A stretch of 64,000 bases of DNA, from NCBI RefSeq assembly GCF_031760065.1, contig NZ_CP134500.1:124001-188000 (forward strand), in the 5' to 3' direction. Each line of letters starts with the position of its first letter. Within the stretch, counting starts at the first letter, position 1. The notes under the pieces were generated by a model. That model saw only the letters and a list, made by a program, of their open reading frames with translations, did not search any database and was not told where the DNA came from. The translations under genes and the position numbers were made by a program. Positions 16,909 through 25,849 of the stretch are shown piece after piece. The DNA is from Streptomyces durocortorensis (GTDB taxonomy: Bacteria; Actinomycetota; Actinomycetes; Streptomycetales; Streptomycetaceae).

Positions 16909-17979
16909 GTGGGCTCTCCTGTGGTACTCGGGATCGAATCGTCCTGCGACGAGACCGGGGCGGGACTGGTGCGGGACGGGCGGCTGCTCGGGCATGCGCT
17001 GGCCTCCAGCATGGACGAGCACGCTCGTTTTGGTGGCGTCGTGCCGGAGATCGCGGCGCGGGCGCACGTGCACGCGTTCACGCCGGTGGTCCGGCAGGCG
17101 CTGGACAGCGCGGGGCTGAGCATGAGGGACATCGGCGCGGTCGCCCTCACCACGGGTCCCGGGCTCTCCGGGGCCCTCCAGGTGGGGCTGGCCGGGGCGA
17201 AGGGGCTGGCGTACGCGCTGGGCGTGCCGCTGTACGGCGTGCATCATCTGGCGGGCCATGTCGCCGCCGACACGCTGGAGCACGGTCCGCTGCCCGACCC
17301 CTGTGTGGTGCTGATCGTCTCCGGCGGCCACACCTCGCTGCTGCTCGTACGGGATCTGGCCCGCGATCCGATCGTGCACCTCGGGGACACCGTGGACGAC
17401 GCGGCCGGGGAGTGCTTCGACAAGGTCGCCCGGGTGTTCGGGCTGCCCTATCCGGGCGGTCCGGCGATCGACCGGGTGGCGCGGGAGGGCGACCGGCGCG
17501 CGGCGGCGTTCCCGCGGCCGATGACCGGCGCGCGGGACGCCCCGTACTCCTTCTCCTTCTCCGGGCTCAAGACGGCGGCCGCTCGGTGGGCCGAGCAGCG
17601 ACGCGTGGAGGGCGGCGAGCTGCCCGTGGTCGACGGGGCCGCGTCGCTCCAGGAAGCCGTGGCCGATGTGCTGACCCGTAAGGCGGTGGCTGCCTGCCGC
17701 GATCACGGGGTGTCCACGCTGGTCGTGGTCGGCGGGGTGGCCGCCAATTCACGGGTGCGGGAGCTGGCGGAGCGGCGGTGCCGGGCGGCCGGGATCACGC
17801 TGCGGGTGCCGCCGCTGAAGCTGTGCACGGACAACGGGGCGATGATCGCGGCGGTCGGCGATCTGCTGGTGCGGGCCGGGGCTGAACCCGCTCCGCCGGA
17901 CGTGTCGATCGACCCGTCGGCGCCGCTGGAGTACGCGGCGCTGCACCCGGGTGTGCGGAGTGTGAGCCGGGCCGCCTGA
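16909..17979 (+). CDS. tsaD: TsaD, tRNA N6-adenosine threonylcarbamoyltransferase
   Basis: This 356-residue ASKHA-fold protein would transfer the threonylcarbamoyl group to A37 of ANN-decoding tRNAs with TsaB and TsaE. It begins [16 protein letters not shown]; the metal-binding histidines are in [10 protein letters not shown] and the nucleotide site includes [11 protein letters not shown] and [13 protein letters not shown] 16909 follows AAGGAGG at five bases. Here the gene stands alone, not in the usual tsaE-tsaB-rimI-tsaD cluster. This window may therefore hold a second copy, or the normal cluster may be split in this strain. Confidence 0.93.
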   Translation: MGSPVVLGIESSCDETGAGLVRDGRLLGHALASSMDEHARFGGVVPEIAARAHVHAFTPVVRQALDSAGLSMRDIGAVALTTGPGLSGALQVGLAGAKGLAYALGVPLYGVHHLAGHVAADTLEHGPLPDPCVVLIVSGGHTSLLLVRDLARDPIVHLGDTVDDAAGECFDKVARVFGLPYPGGPAIDRVAREGDRRAAAFPRPMTGARDAPYSFSFSGLKTAAARWAEQRRVEGGELPVVDGAASLQEAVADVLTRKAVAACRDHGVSTLVVVGGVAANSRVRELAERRCRAAGITLRVPPLKLCTDNGAMIAAVGDLLVRAGAEPAPPDVSIDPSAPLEYAALHPGVRSVSRAA

Positions 17980-17996
17980 GGCCCCGGCCGCGTTCT

Positions 17997-18035
17997 CCCG
18001 GGTTCCGGACGCCGGGGGGGCGTCCGGAACCCGGG
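17997..18035. terminator. Strong hairpin terminator after tsaD
   Basis: Seventeen-base perfectly complementary arms (17997-18013, 18019-18035) enclose a five-base G loop. The hairpin starts 17 bases after the stop codon and also borders the GH13 remnant. Confidence 0.9.
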
Positions 18036-18640
18036 CCCTTCGGCGGCCCTCGGCGTCCAGGGGGCCGCTGGTGAGCAGGGCCCCGGTGCGGGCCGGGAGG
18101 GGTACGGGCTCCCCGGCGAGGTCGACCGCGCAGACCAGGTGGTCGCCGCGCGCGAACATGCAGACCACGCGGTCTGCGCGCGAACGTCAGGAGGTCCGGC
18201 CCCTCGCTCACCCGGTACAGCGGTTCGGCGTGCACGCGGCGAGGTAGCGCCTCCGCCGCAGGACCTCGCGGTACGCGGCACAGGACAGCATGGACGCGGG
18301 GTCGTCGGCCTGGCGGTCGGCCGCGCGCAGCGGCCCGTCCCGGGGGCAGCGGAAGCCAGGGTTCCACGGTGGTGCCGAGGCCCGCGCACGGTTCACCGGC
18401 CGCCCCGGGCAGCGGGGTGCGGCAGCCGTCGCGGCCGGGGCCCGGCGCTGGAAGCGGAAGCACATGGGGTCCTGGACGCGGGCCACCGGTACGTCGGCTT
18501 CCGGCAGGCCACAGCTCCTCGCCCTGGTGGGGGTGGACGGAGCCGGGCAGGGCGAGCGAGAGCAGGGCGGCGGCGCGGGCGCCGAGGTCCAGGTCGCTCG
18601 GGACGCCCGCTCGGGAGCGCTCTCCGCGCGTCGGCGCGGG
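18036..18640 (-). pseudogene. Frameshifted remnant of a GH13 alpha-glucosidase (C-terminal part)
   Basis: Reading the minus strand, one frame gives ARAAALLSLALPGSVHPHQG then GRDGCRTPLPG and GTTVEPWLPLPP. A second frame gives DRQADDPASML and YREVLRRRR, and a third FARGDHLVCAVDLAGEPVPL and LLTSGPLDAEG. Together they follow the order of the end of the catalytic barrel and the C-terminal beta domain of Streptomyces GH13 alpha-glucosidases. At least three frameshifts separate them, and the N-terminal two-thirds of the enzyme is absent. The reading ends at the terminator at 18035. Confidence 0.75.
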
Positions 18641-18907
18641 CCGCTCACCGACGCGGGGCCGCCGGGGTGTCCGTGGCGGTCCGCCGGGGGGCCGCGGTGG
18701 CGCCGGGCCTGGATTCAGGACATCCGGCCTACCGCGGCCTCACCCGCTTCCGCTTGCGGCGGTTCTCCAGCAAACCATCGCGTCACGAACGCAAGAACAT
18801 GGCAATAGTTGCAGGACGTTCATCGTCCCGTGATGGCCAGGCCCGCAGGGGCGTGGCCGCCCTCGGCGGACGCGGGCCGGGTCTCGGCTCGTCCGCCCCT
18901 GGGGCTG
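18641..18907. other. Gap without a recognisable gene
   Basis: This stretch continues the region of the alpha-glucosidase remnant. I see no convincing coding frame, only a less GC-rich patch around 18760-18830 that includes TTGCAGGACGTT. Confidence 0.3.
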
Positions 18908-19069
18908 CTAGCGGGCGGCGGCGGCCGTCCGGACGGTGCCGAAGTCGACCGCGCGATCGGCGTCGCGCAGGACCTCCTCGGCCACACGGCGCACTTCGGC
19001 GAGCACGTCGCCCTGCTCCTCCACAAGGCCGGCGTAGATCGGTGCTTCGGTGCTGTCTGCGGTACTCAT
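18908..19069 (-). CDS. Small conserved-looking protein of unknown function (53 residues)
   Basis: The frame from ATG 19069 encodes a 53-residue acidic helical protein containing EAPIYAGLVEEQGDVLAEVR and DADRAVDFGTVR. Its composition and third-position GC look genuine, and GGGGAA lies ten bases upstream of the ATG. I do not recognise the family. It lies beside a small zinc-ribbon gene and an orphan STAND ATPase. Confidence 0.5.
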   Translation of the reverse strand: MSTADSTEAPIYAGLVEEQGDVLAEVRRVAEEVLRDADRAVDFGTVRTAAAAR

Positions 19070-19238
19070 ACGGAATATTTCCCCGTCGGTCTCGTGCGAA
19101 GAGCCCCTGCCGGTCGGCAAAGGCGGGGGCGAGTGTACGTGGTGGGCGGCGGCGGTCGCGATTCCGGTCCAGCACTGGGACAACCGTCACACCTGCTGGA
19201 ACACCCGCACGGGCGGCACCTGCGGGCGGCCGGCCCGG

Positions 19239-19454
19239 TCAGCCGACGCGGGCCGCGGGCAGCGGGCGGTGGCCATCGGTCCACTGGTTGACCCAGCCAC
19301 AGCCCGAGCAGGCGTAGCGGCCGTCGAGGCCCGCGATCTGGGTGCCGCACCGCGCGCATCCGATGTACGTGATCTCCGGGTGTTCGGTGGCCGCCTCGGC
19401 CGGGGGCCGCTCCTCCGGGCCGGTCGAGGGTGCCCCTCCTACGAATCGCGTCAT
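19239..19454 (-). CDS. Small zinc-ribbon protein (71 residues)
   Basis: From ATG 19454 the protein has an acidic, Pro-rich N-terminal third. A treble of CARCG and CSGCG then forms a four-cysteine zinc ribbon (CxxC-x12-CxxC) within YIGCARCGTQIAGLDGRYAC. No enzymatic domain is present, and a nucleic-acid or protein-binding role is possible. It is divergent from the STAND ATPase gene. Confidence 0.7.
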   Translation of the reverse strand: MTRFVGGAPSTGPEERPPAEAATEHPEITYIGCARCGTQIAGLDGRYACSGCGWVNQWTDGHRPLPAARVG

Positions 19455-19640
19455 GCCAGCAACGTAACGCAGGGGTCTGACAGTGCCCCCGGGCCGCCCG
19501 CGCGCCGGTCCGCGCCGACCCGCATTGATCTTTCGGTTCCCGTCGCTTATCGATCGGCCGGGATGCATTGTCGGCCGTTTCTGACTGCTTTTCGCTATGA
19601 ACGGAGGCGGCGGGGCCCGGCGAGGCAGGATGTCCCCGTG

Positions 19641-21671
19641 ATGGGCAACCTCCCCGTCGTGACGACCAGCTTCGTCGGCCGCGACAGCGAACTGGTCAGC
19701 ATCGAACGGGCACTTCGAGATCATCGGCTGGTCACGCTCACGGGCAGCGGCGGGGTCGGCAAGAGTCGCCTGGCCCTGCGCACCGCCGAGCGGGTCCAGG
19801 GCCGTTACCCGGACGGCGTGTGGTGGGCCGACCTGTCCCATCTGCACGACGACCAGCTGCTCACGACGACGGTCTGCGACGGGGTCGGACTGCTCGACCA
19901 CAGCCCTCGCCGCCCGGTGGCCGCACTCTGCGAATGGCTGGCCGACCGGCGGCTGCTCCTGGTCCTCGACTGCTGCGAGCGGGTCGTCGGCCCGTGCGGG
20001 CAGCTCGTCGCCGAGCTGCTCTCCGCGGCTCCGGGCCTGACGGTGCTGGCCACCAGCAGGGAGCCCTTCGGCGCACCGGACGAGCACGTCATAGAGGTGC
20101 CCCCGCTCTCCGCGGGAGCCGACGGGGACGACGCCGTGCGCCTCTTCCACGACCGTGCGGCCGCGATCGCTCCGGACCTCCGGCTCGACGCCCCGGACAG
20201 TGCGGCCGCCGTCGCCGACATCTGCCGCCGCCTCGACGGCATACCGCTCGCCGTCGAACTGGCCTGTGCCCAGCTCCGCGGGAGCAGCGCCCAGGAGATC
20301 ACCGGACGGCTGGCCTCCCGGATGGACGCCCTCACCGACGACACGGTGTGGCCCCGCCGCCACCGTGCCCTGCGCACCACGATCGGCTGGAGCCACGAGC
20401 TCTGCGCTCCGCTGGAGCGGCTGCTGTGGGCGCGGCTCTCCGTCTTCCGGGGCGTCGTCACGGCGGCGGACGCCGAGGCGGTGTGCGCGGGCGGGCCGCT
20501 CGGCGCCGACGCGATCGCCCCCGCGCTGGAGCGGCTGGCCGACCAGTCGGTGCTCCGGCGGACCGGGGACGGCTATCTGATGCTGGACACGCTGCGCGAG
20601 TACGGTGCGATGTGGCTCGCCGAGCTGGCGCAGGACGCCCTCCTGGCTGACCGGCACGCCCGGCACTTCGCCCAGGTCGCCGTCCAGGCGTACGCGGGCT
20701 GGCTGGGGCCCTCGCAGGTCGCGTGGTACCACCGGATCGCCGACACCCACGCGGATCTGTGCGCCGCCCTGGACCACCTGCTGGCCGAGGACCCGGAGAA
20801 GGCGATGGAGATGGCCGGGTGCGCCGGGCTGTTCTGGAGCTGCTGCGGCCATCTGCACCAGGCCCGTACGTATCTGGAACGGGTGCTGGCCCTGCCGCTC
20901 TCCGCCGGTCCGCACCGCACCCGCGCGCTCTGGGCCCTGGGCATCACGCTGACGCTCCAGGGCGACCACGAGGCAGCCCGTCGTACGGGCGAGGAGTGCC
21001 ACTACGCGGCCCGCCGCGACGAGGACGCCGAGGCGGTGCTCCTCGCGGCGCACTCCATGAGCTTCACGTATCTGATGATGGGCAAGCCGCACACCGCGCA
21101 CTCCATCAGCGACCACGCGCTGCGCCACCACGCGGGCGACCCCGCCGACGCGCCTTCGCAGCTTCGCTGCCGGGTGATACGCCTGTTCGCCCTGTCCGCG
21201 CTCGGCCGCCTGGACGAGGCGTACGAGGAGGCCACCCGGCTCCAGCGGATCAGCCTGCGCTTCGGCGAGCACTGGGCTCGGGCCTACGCCGATCACCAAC
21301 TGGCTCTCATCCACCTGCTCCAGGGACGCCCCCGGCACGCCGAGAGCCATGCGCGGGCGATGCTCGCGAGCAAGCACGAGCTGCACGACAGCCTCGGTAT
21401 CGCGCTCGGCCTCGATCTGCTCGCCGGAGCCATCGCCGTCCAGGGGAACGGGGTGGCCGCGGCCCGCGCCTCCGGGACGGGGCACACGTACTGGCGCATG
21501 ATCGGGCACCCCCACCGGGGCACCCCGGAGCTCGGGGCGATCCGCGAGCAGTGGGAGCTCCGGGCCCGGCAGGCCGCGGGCGACTCGGCCTACGAGCGGG
21601 CCTACCTGCGCGCGTCGGCCGACGACGCGGAACGGGGCCTGGCCCACGCGCTGGAACGCCAGCTGCCCTGA
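19641..21671 (+). CDS. STAND-type (AfsR-like) ATPase with TPR-like C-terminus, no DNA-binding domain
   Basis: This 676-residue protein starts TSFVGRDSELVSIERAL and has a P-loop GSGGVGKS (residues 35-42). A Walker B-like LLLVLDCCERV and an NB-ARC helical domain with GIPLAVELACAQLRG follow. The C-terminal half is built of degenerate helical repeats (CHLHQART, AARRTGEECH, RPRHAESHARA). Related proteins such as AfsR or the MalT/LuxR STANDs carry an SARP or LuxR DNA-binding domain, but none is seen at either end. It may act by protein contact. The start is ATG 19641; GTG 19638 is an alternative. Confidence 0.85.
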   Translation: MGNLPVVTTSFVGRDSELVSIERALRDHRLVTLTGSGGVGKSRLALRTAERVQGRYPDGVWWADLSHLHDDQLLTTTVCDGVGLLDHSPRRPVAALCEWLADRRLLLVLDCCERVVGPCGQLVAELLSAAPGLTVLATSREPFGAPDEHVIEVPPLSAGADGDDAVRLFHDRAAAIAPDLRLDAPDSAAAVADICRRLDGIPLAVELACAQLRGSSAQEITGRLASRMDALTDDTVWPRRHRALRTTIGWSHELCAPLERLLWARLSVFRGVVTAADAEAVCAGGPLGADAIAPALERLADQSVLRRTGDGYLMLDTLREYGAMWLAELAQDALLADRHARHFAQVAVQAYAGWLGPSQVAWYHRIADTHADLCAALDHLLAEDPEKAMEMAGCAGLFWSCCGHLHQARTYLERVLALPLSAGPHRTRALWALGITLTLQGDHEAARRTGEECHYAARRDEDAEAVLLAAHSMSFTYLMMGKPHTAHSISDHALRHHAGDPADAPSQLRCRVIRLFALSALGRLDEAYEEATRLQRISLRFGEHWARAYADHQLALIHLLQGRPRHAESHARAMLASKHELHDSLGIALGLDLLAGAIAVQGNGVAAARASGTGHTYWRMIGHPHRGTPELGAIREQWELRARQAAGDSAYERAYLRASADDAERGLAHALERQLP

Positions 21672-21750
21672 GGGCTGTCCCGTGGCGAGAACCGGGGATG
21701 GCCCGGGAAACGCCCCCGGGCCGGGGCCGGAAACCGCCTAGCATCCCGGT

Positions 21751-22254
21751 ATGACGACCATCAGCCGCCTGCGTCCCGGCCATGCCGACGCCCTTCTCGC
21801 GTTCGAGCGGGAGAACCGCGCGTACTTCTCCGCCTCGGTGCCCGACCGGGGCGACGACTACTTCGCCGGTTTCGCCGAACGCCACCGTGAGCTGCTCGCC
21901 GAGCAGGACGCGGGCCTGCACCACTTCCATCTCATAGAGGACGCCGACGGGACCGTCCTGGGCCGCATCAACCTCGTGCAGGTGGAGAACGGTTCGGCGG
22001 AGCTCGGGTACCGGATCGCCGAGAAGGCGGCCGGGCGCGGCCTTGCGACCCGGGCGGTTCAGCAGGTCTGCGTGCTGGCGGTGCGGGAGTACGGGCTGAC
22101 CGAGCTGCGGGCGGAGACGACGCTGGACAATTCGGGCTCCCGTGCGGTGCTGGCCCGCACCGGGTTCGAGCCGGTGGAGGACGTCATGTTCGGCGACCGC
22201 CCGGGGCGGCGGTACGTCCTCGATCTGCGCCGGGGCGCTCCCTTGGCCCTGTGA
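21751..22254 (+). CDS. GNAT-family N-acetyltransferase (RimJ/RimL-like)
   Basis: This 167-residue single GNAT domain contains the acetyl-CoA-binding segment LGYRIAEKAAGRGLATRAVQ and the C-terminal strand-helix ELRAETTLDNSGSRAVLARTGFEPVED. This pattern matches acetyltransferases of ribosomal-protein N-termini or small amines, and the substrate is not predictable. The start ATG 21751 lacks a strong ribosome site. Confidence 0.88.
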   Translation: MTTISRLRPGHADALLAFERENRAYFSASVPDRGDDYFAGFAERHRELLAEQDAGLHHFHLIEDADGTVLGRINLVQVENGSAELGYRIAEKAAGRGLATRAVQQVCVLAVREYGLTELRAETTLDNSGSRAVLARTGFEPVEDVMFGDRPGRRYVLDLRRGAPLAL

Positions 22255-22390
22255 CGGAGCGGCAGTGATCGGCCGGATGGACCACCTCGGGGGCATGGCC
22301 CGCCCGGCCGTCGGATGCTGGGGCTCGCGGGAGCGGAACGCCCCGCCCGCGCGGTCCGCGCGACGCCACCCCTTCCAGGAGGTACCCCCG

Positions 22391-23638
22391 GTGCCGACAC
22401 CCCACCTTCCCCGCGTCCCGCTGCCCCCTGACCGCCCCCGGCGGCAACGGGCCGCCCGGCGAGGAGCCGTCGTCGCCGTGCTGGCGGCCGCCTCGCTCGC
22501 CGGGCTGCTGACCGGCCCGGCCCACGCGGGCGGTGACGGGGGCGACGGCCCGCACGGTCCGGCCGACCGTGAGCTGCGGCGCAGGCTCCAGGCGCTCGTC
22601 GGCACGCCCGGCGGTCCGCCCGGGGCCGTCGCGGTCCTCACGGCGGGCGGGCGCAGCGAGGTGTACCGGGCGGGCACCTCGCAGATCGGCACCGGGCGCC
22701 CGCCGCGGACCGGCGATCACATGCGGATCGCCAGCACGGCGAAGGCCTTCAGCGGTTCGGTCGCCCTGCATCTGGCGGACCGGGGCGCCCTCTCCCTCGA
22801 CGACACCCTCGGGCGCCGACTGCCCCGGCTGCCCTCCGCCTGGCACCGGGTGACGCTCCGCCAGCTCCTGAACCACACCAGCGGGCTGCCCGACTACACC
22901 GAGGCCCCCACGTTCATCGCCGAGCTGACCGCCGACCCGCGCAGGCACTTCGACTCCCGGAAGCTGCTGGACTACGTCGCCGGGGACCCGCTGCGGTTCC
23001 GGCCGGGCTCCGCGTACCGCTACTCGAACTCCGACAACATCGCCGTCGCCCTCATGGCGGAGGCAGCGACGGGACAGCGTTACGAGAGGCTCCTCGCCGA
23101 ACTCGTGTACCGGCCACTGGGTCTTCGTCACACCACCCTCCCCCAGGGCTACCGGCTGCCGGAGCCCTATCTGCACGGCTACGCGACGGACGCCCCCGAC
23201 ACGCCCGAGGACGTCAGTACGGTGCTCAGCGCCTCCGGAGTGTGGGCGTCGGGCGGCATCGTCTCGACGCCCCGGGACCTGGGGGCCTTCATCCGCGGCT
23301 ACGCCGGGGGCCGGGGCCTGGGGCCGGCGGTCCGCCGCCAGCAGCTGACGTTCGTGGAGGGGAGTTCCGAACCGGCCGGTCCCGGCCGCAACAGGGCCGG
23401 ACTCGCCCTCTTCTCCTATACGACGCGCTGCGGCACCGTGTACGGACACACCGGCAACTTCCCCGGCTACACGCAGCTCGCGGCGGGCACGAAGGACGGC
23501 AAGCGGTCCCTGACCGTCTCCCTCACCTCCCAGGTGAACAGCACCACGAATCCGCGGCTGCTGGCCACCCTCCGCGCGCTCCAGGAGGACTTCGTCTGCC
23601 GGCTGCTCGACCGCCGCGAGCCGGGCGGCAAGCGGTAG
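22391..23638 (+). CDS. Secreted serine hydrolase, class C beta-lactamase/DD-peptidase family
   Basis: This 415-residue protein has a signal peptide (Arg-rich start, hydrophobic core at residues 26-42, cleavage near PAHA). The serine-active-site motifs are STAK (Ser115, Lys118), YSN within YRYSNSDN, and a HTG triad (GHTGNFPGY). Homologues include the R61-type D-alanyl-D-alanine carboxypeptidase of Streptomyces, so a cell-wall DD-peptidase or esterase role is likely. GTG 22391 follows AGGAGG by nine bases. Confidence 0.9.
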   Translation: MPTPHLPRVPLPPDRPRRQRAARRGAVVAVLAAASLAGLLTGPAHAGGDGGDGPHGPADRELRRRLQALVGTPGGPPGAVAVLTAGGRSEVYRAGTSQIGTGRPPRTGDHMRIASTAKAFSGSVALHLADRGALSLDDTLGRRLPRLPSAWHRVTLRQLLNHTSGLPDYTEAPTFIAELTADPRRHFDSRKLLDYVAGDPLRFRPGSAYRYSNSDNIAVALMAEAATGQRYERLLAELVYRPLGLRHTTLPQGYRLPEPYLHGYATDAPDTPEDVSTVLSASGVWASGGIVSTPRDLGAFIRGYAGGRGLGPAVRRQQLTFVEGSSEPAGPGRNRAGLALFSYTTRCGTVYGHTGNFPGYTQLAAGTKDGKRSLTVSLTSQVNSTTNPRLLATLRALQEDFVCRLLDRREPGGKR

Positions 23639-23650
23639 CGCACGCGCGAA

Positions 23651-23678
23651 GGGGTACGCCGGACCTCCGGCGTACCCC
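23651..23678. terminator. Hairpin terminator
   Basis: GGGGTACGCCGG and its complement flank a four-base loop, followed by CTCTTTCCT. The hairpin lies between the convergent DD-peptidase and PepSY genes. Confidence 0.9.
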
Positions 23679-23702
23679 TCTTTCCTCGCAGGCTCTCAGC
23701 GG

Positions 23703-24497
23703 TCAGTAGTCGTCGTTCTCCTCGCGGACGATCGCGTCGGTCTTGGCGTCCACGTCGAAGGTCGTCCTCTTCCAGTCGGAGCCGACCACGTCGACGGCCC
23801 AGATGACGCCGTCGCCGTTGTTGTCCTCCAGGCTGACGGAGGTGACCGTCCCCTTCTTCTTCTCAGTAGCGACCTTCGCCGCCTGCTGGGGGGTCTGGGT
23901 GGCCTGTGAGAGCCACTCGACCGTCTGCTCCTTGTCCTCCGTGTCCTGATCGGCGTCGACGCGGGCCTCGGTGACCTTGCCGTCGACCGCGTTGATCCGC
24001 ACGGTGTGGATCGTGCCGTCCCTCTCGGCGACCTCCGCGACCCAGACAGGGCCCTCGGCACCGGGGCTCGCGGTGGGACTGGACGTTCCGGTCGGGCTGG
24101 CCGTGCCCGTCGGGCTTCCGGTCGCGGTCGGACTGGGGCTCTCGTCGCGGTCGTCGTCGTCCACACCCTCCAGGTCGAGGTCGACCAGCTTGCCCCCGGC
24201 CACCTCGCCGACAGCGGTCGTGGCGGCGTCGTCGAAGGTGACCTTCGTGGCGTCGAGCACCTCCTTGCGTTCCTGCTGCTCCTCGGTCAGCTCAGCGGTG
24301 GCGGACGGGGTGGTCGTCTGCTGCTGCGGAAGGACCTTCGCGGCCTCGGAGGTGGCCGCGGACGTCGCGTTGTCCGCGCTCTGGCCACAGCCCGTCAGCA
24401 GAACGGCCGCGGCCGCCGCCATACCGAGGGCGCCGACCATCGTGAGGTTGCGGGAACGGAGGGAAGCGCTGTTCTTTCGTCGAGGCTCAAGTCTCAT
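23703..24497 (-). CDS. PepSY-domain lipoprotein
   Basis: This 264-residue exported lipoprotein has a basic N-terminus, a hydrophobic core and lipobox LLTGC (Cys37). Two PepSY-like units follow. The first (about residues 75-180) is interrupted by a Ser/Pro/Thr/Gly repeat linker (SPTGTASPTGTSSPT), and the second (about 185-262) contains ATQTPQQAAKVATEKKKGTV. PepSY domains commonly inhibit or chaperone extracellular proteases. The start is ATG 24497. Confidence 0.85.
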   Translation of the reverse strand: MRLEPRRKNSASLRSRNLTMVGALGMAAAAAVLLTGCGQSADNATSAATSEAAKVLPQQQTTTPSATAELTEEQQERKEVLDATKVTFDDAATTAVGEVAGGKLVDLDLEGVDDDDRDESPSPTATGSPTGTASPTGTSSPTASPGAEGPVWVAEVAERDGTIHTVRINAVDGKVTEARVDADQDTEDKEQTVEWLSQATQTPQQAAKVATEKKKGTVTSVSLEDNNGDGVIWAVDVVGSDWKRTTFDVDAKTDAIVREENDDY

Positions 24498-24670
24498 GCA
24501 CGCATGCCTAGCCCTCCGCGCGGCCGCTCATGTTGTCCTACCGGGCGGAGTCACCCGATCGACCGGGCGGCTCCGCCCGTTGGCCGTCGCTCCCCGGGCA
24601 AGGGGTGTCCGGGTGCGAAACAATGGGTTACAGGACCGCATCCTGTCCGCGGTCCGGCCGGGAGGCCGTC

Positions 24671-24928
24671 ATGCACCACATGGTTCACACGGAGCGCTAC
24701 GAACTCATCTTCCAGCTGTCCGGCGCCACGGACGACGTGGTCACCGTCCGACTGACGGACCGGATGGGGGCGGGCGGATTCCCGGTGTACGAGGACGAGA
24801 CCGGGATCGTACGGGCCGAGATCAGCGACCGGGGCGAGGTCCGCATGCTCGCCAGCGGCGGACACCAGCTCCCGGGGGCGCCCCTGCTGGCCCGCCCCCT
24901 CCACGAGGACGCACCGCAAGCGCACTGA
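24671..24928 (+). CDS. Small conserved Streptomyces-type protein of unknown function (85 residues)
   Basis: ATG 24671 follows GGGAGG at ideal spacing. The protein reads ERYELIFQLSGATDDVVTVR and then GGFPVYEDETGIVRAEISD, a compact beta-rich pattern seen in small uncharacterised actinomycete proteins. No catalytic motif is visible. It lies between the PepSY lipoprotein and the fructose operon and is probably transcribed alone. Confidence 0.65.
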   Translation: MHHMVHTERYELIFQLSGATDDVVTVRLTDRMGAGGFPVYEDETGIVRAEISDRGEVRMLASGGHQLPGAPLLARPLHEDAPQAH

Positions 24929-25047
24929 CCAGTCCGAACAGCCCCACCGGCGGGGCGTACCCCTCACGGGTGCGCCCCGCCTTCCGTTCATGCCCACTCC
25001 TCACCCGTTTGTGTTTACATTCCCACACCTCGGACGTAACCTGAGCG

Positions 25048-25088
25048 CGAAACCACAGACTCGGTCATGAAACGGAAACGAAACCACA
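25048..25088 (+). promoter_or_regulatory. Direct-repeat operator region of the fructose operon
   Basis: CGAAACCACA occurs at 25048-25057 and again at 25079-25088, three helical turns apart. Extra GAAAC units lie at 25069, 25075 and 25080. Repeated GAAAC (GTTTC on the other strand) is the kind of site used by DeoR-family sugar regulators. The second copy overlaps the start codon, which suggests autorepression. Confidence 0.6.
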
Positions 25089-25849
25089 TGTACGCACCGG
25101 AGCGTCAGCAGGAGATCCTCCGCCTCGCCCAGGAGAGCGGCCGGGTCGACGTGCTGTCCCTGGCCGAGGAGTTCCAGGTGACCGCCGAGACGGTCCGGCG
25201 GGATCTCAAGGCGCTGGACCGGGCGGGGCTGCTGCGCCGGGTGCACGGCGGCGCGATTCCGGCCGGACGGCTGGACTTCGAGCCCGATCTCGCCCAGCGC
25301 GACGCCGTCGCCGCCGACGAGAAGGACCGCATCGCGCAGACCGCGCTCGCCGAGCTCCCCGCGGACGGCAGTGTGATCGTCGACGCCGGGACCACGACCG
25401 CCCGGCTCGCCGCGGCCCTGCCCGTCGAGGCGACGCTGACCGTGGTGACGCACGCGCTGCCGGTGGCCGCGCGGCTCGCCGATCACCCCGGCGTCGCGCT
25501 GCATCTGGTCGGCGGCCGGGTCCGCCACCGCACCCGGGCCGCGGTCGATGCCTGGGCGCTCGGTTCGTACGCCGAGATCAACGCCGACGTGGTCTTCCTC
25601 GCCACCAACGGCTTCTCCCCCAAAAGCGGTCTGACCACGCCCGACCTCGCCGAGGCCGCAGTGAAGCGGGCCGTGATCAGGGCGGCCCGCCGGGTCGTCC
25701 TGCTCGCCGACTCGGGCAAGTTCGGGCAGGAGCACTTCGCGCGCTTCGGCGATCTGACCGATGTGGACCTGCTCATCACCGACACGGGCCTCAGCCCCGA
25801 CGACGCCCGCTCCATCGAGAGCCGGGGCACGGAAGTAGTACGCGCATGA
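25088..25849 (+). CDS. DeoR-family regulator of the fructose operon (FruR-like)
   Basis: This 253-residue protein has the DeoR N-terminal HTH (RQQEILRLAQESGRVDVLSLAEEFQVTAETVRRDL), followed by the sugar-phosphate-binding DeoRC domain (VDAGTTTARLA, THALPVAARLA, GGRVRHRT). The ligand is probably fructose-1-phosphate because the gene overlaps fruK by ATGA at 25846-25849. An upstream ATG at 25067 is in frame, but homology starts at 25088. Confidence 0.92.
   Translation: MYAPERQQEILRLAQESGRVDVLSLAEEFQVTAETVRRDLKALDRAGLLRRVHGGAIPAGRLDFEPDLAQRDAVAADEKDRIAQTALAELPADGSVIVDAGTTTARLAAALPVEATLTVVTHALPVAARLADHPGVALHLVGGRVRHRTRAAVDAWALGSYAEINADVVFLATNGFSPKSGLTTPDLAEAAVKRAVIRAARRVVLLADSGKFGQEHFARFGDLTDVDLLITDTGLSPDDARSIESRGTEVVRA

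Noticed and set aside
19239..21647. 802-residue open frame antisense to the STAND ATPase
   Set aside because: It is the usual long antisense frame produced by GC-rich codon bias. Its translation lacks any domain except the short zinc-ribbon protein at its end, which I annotate separately.
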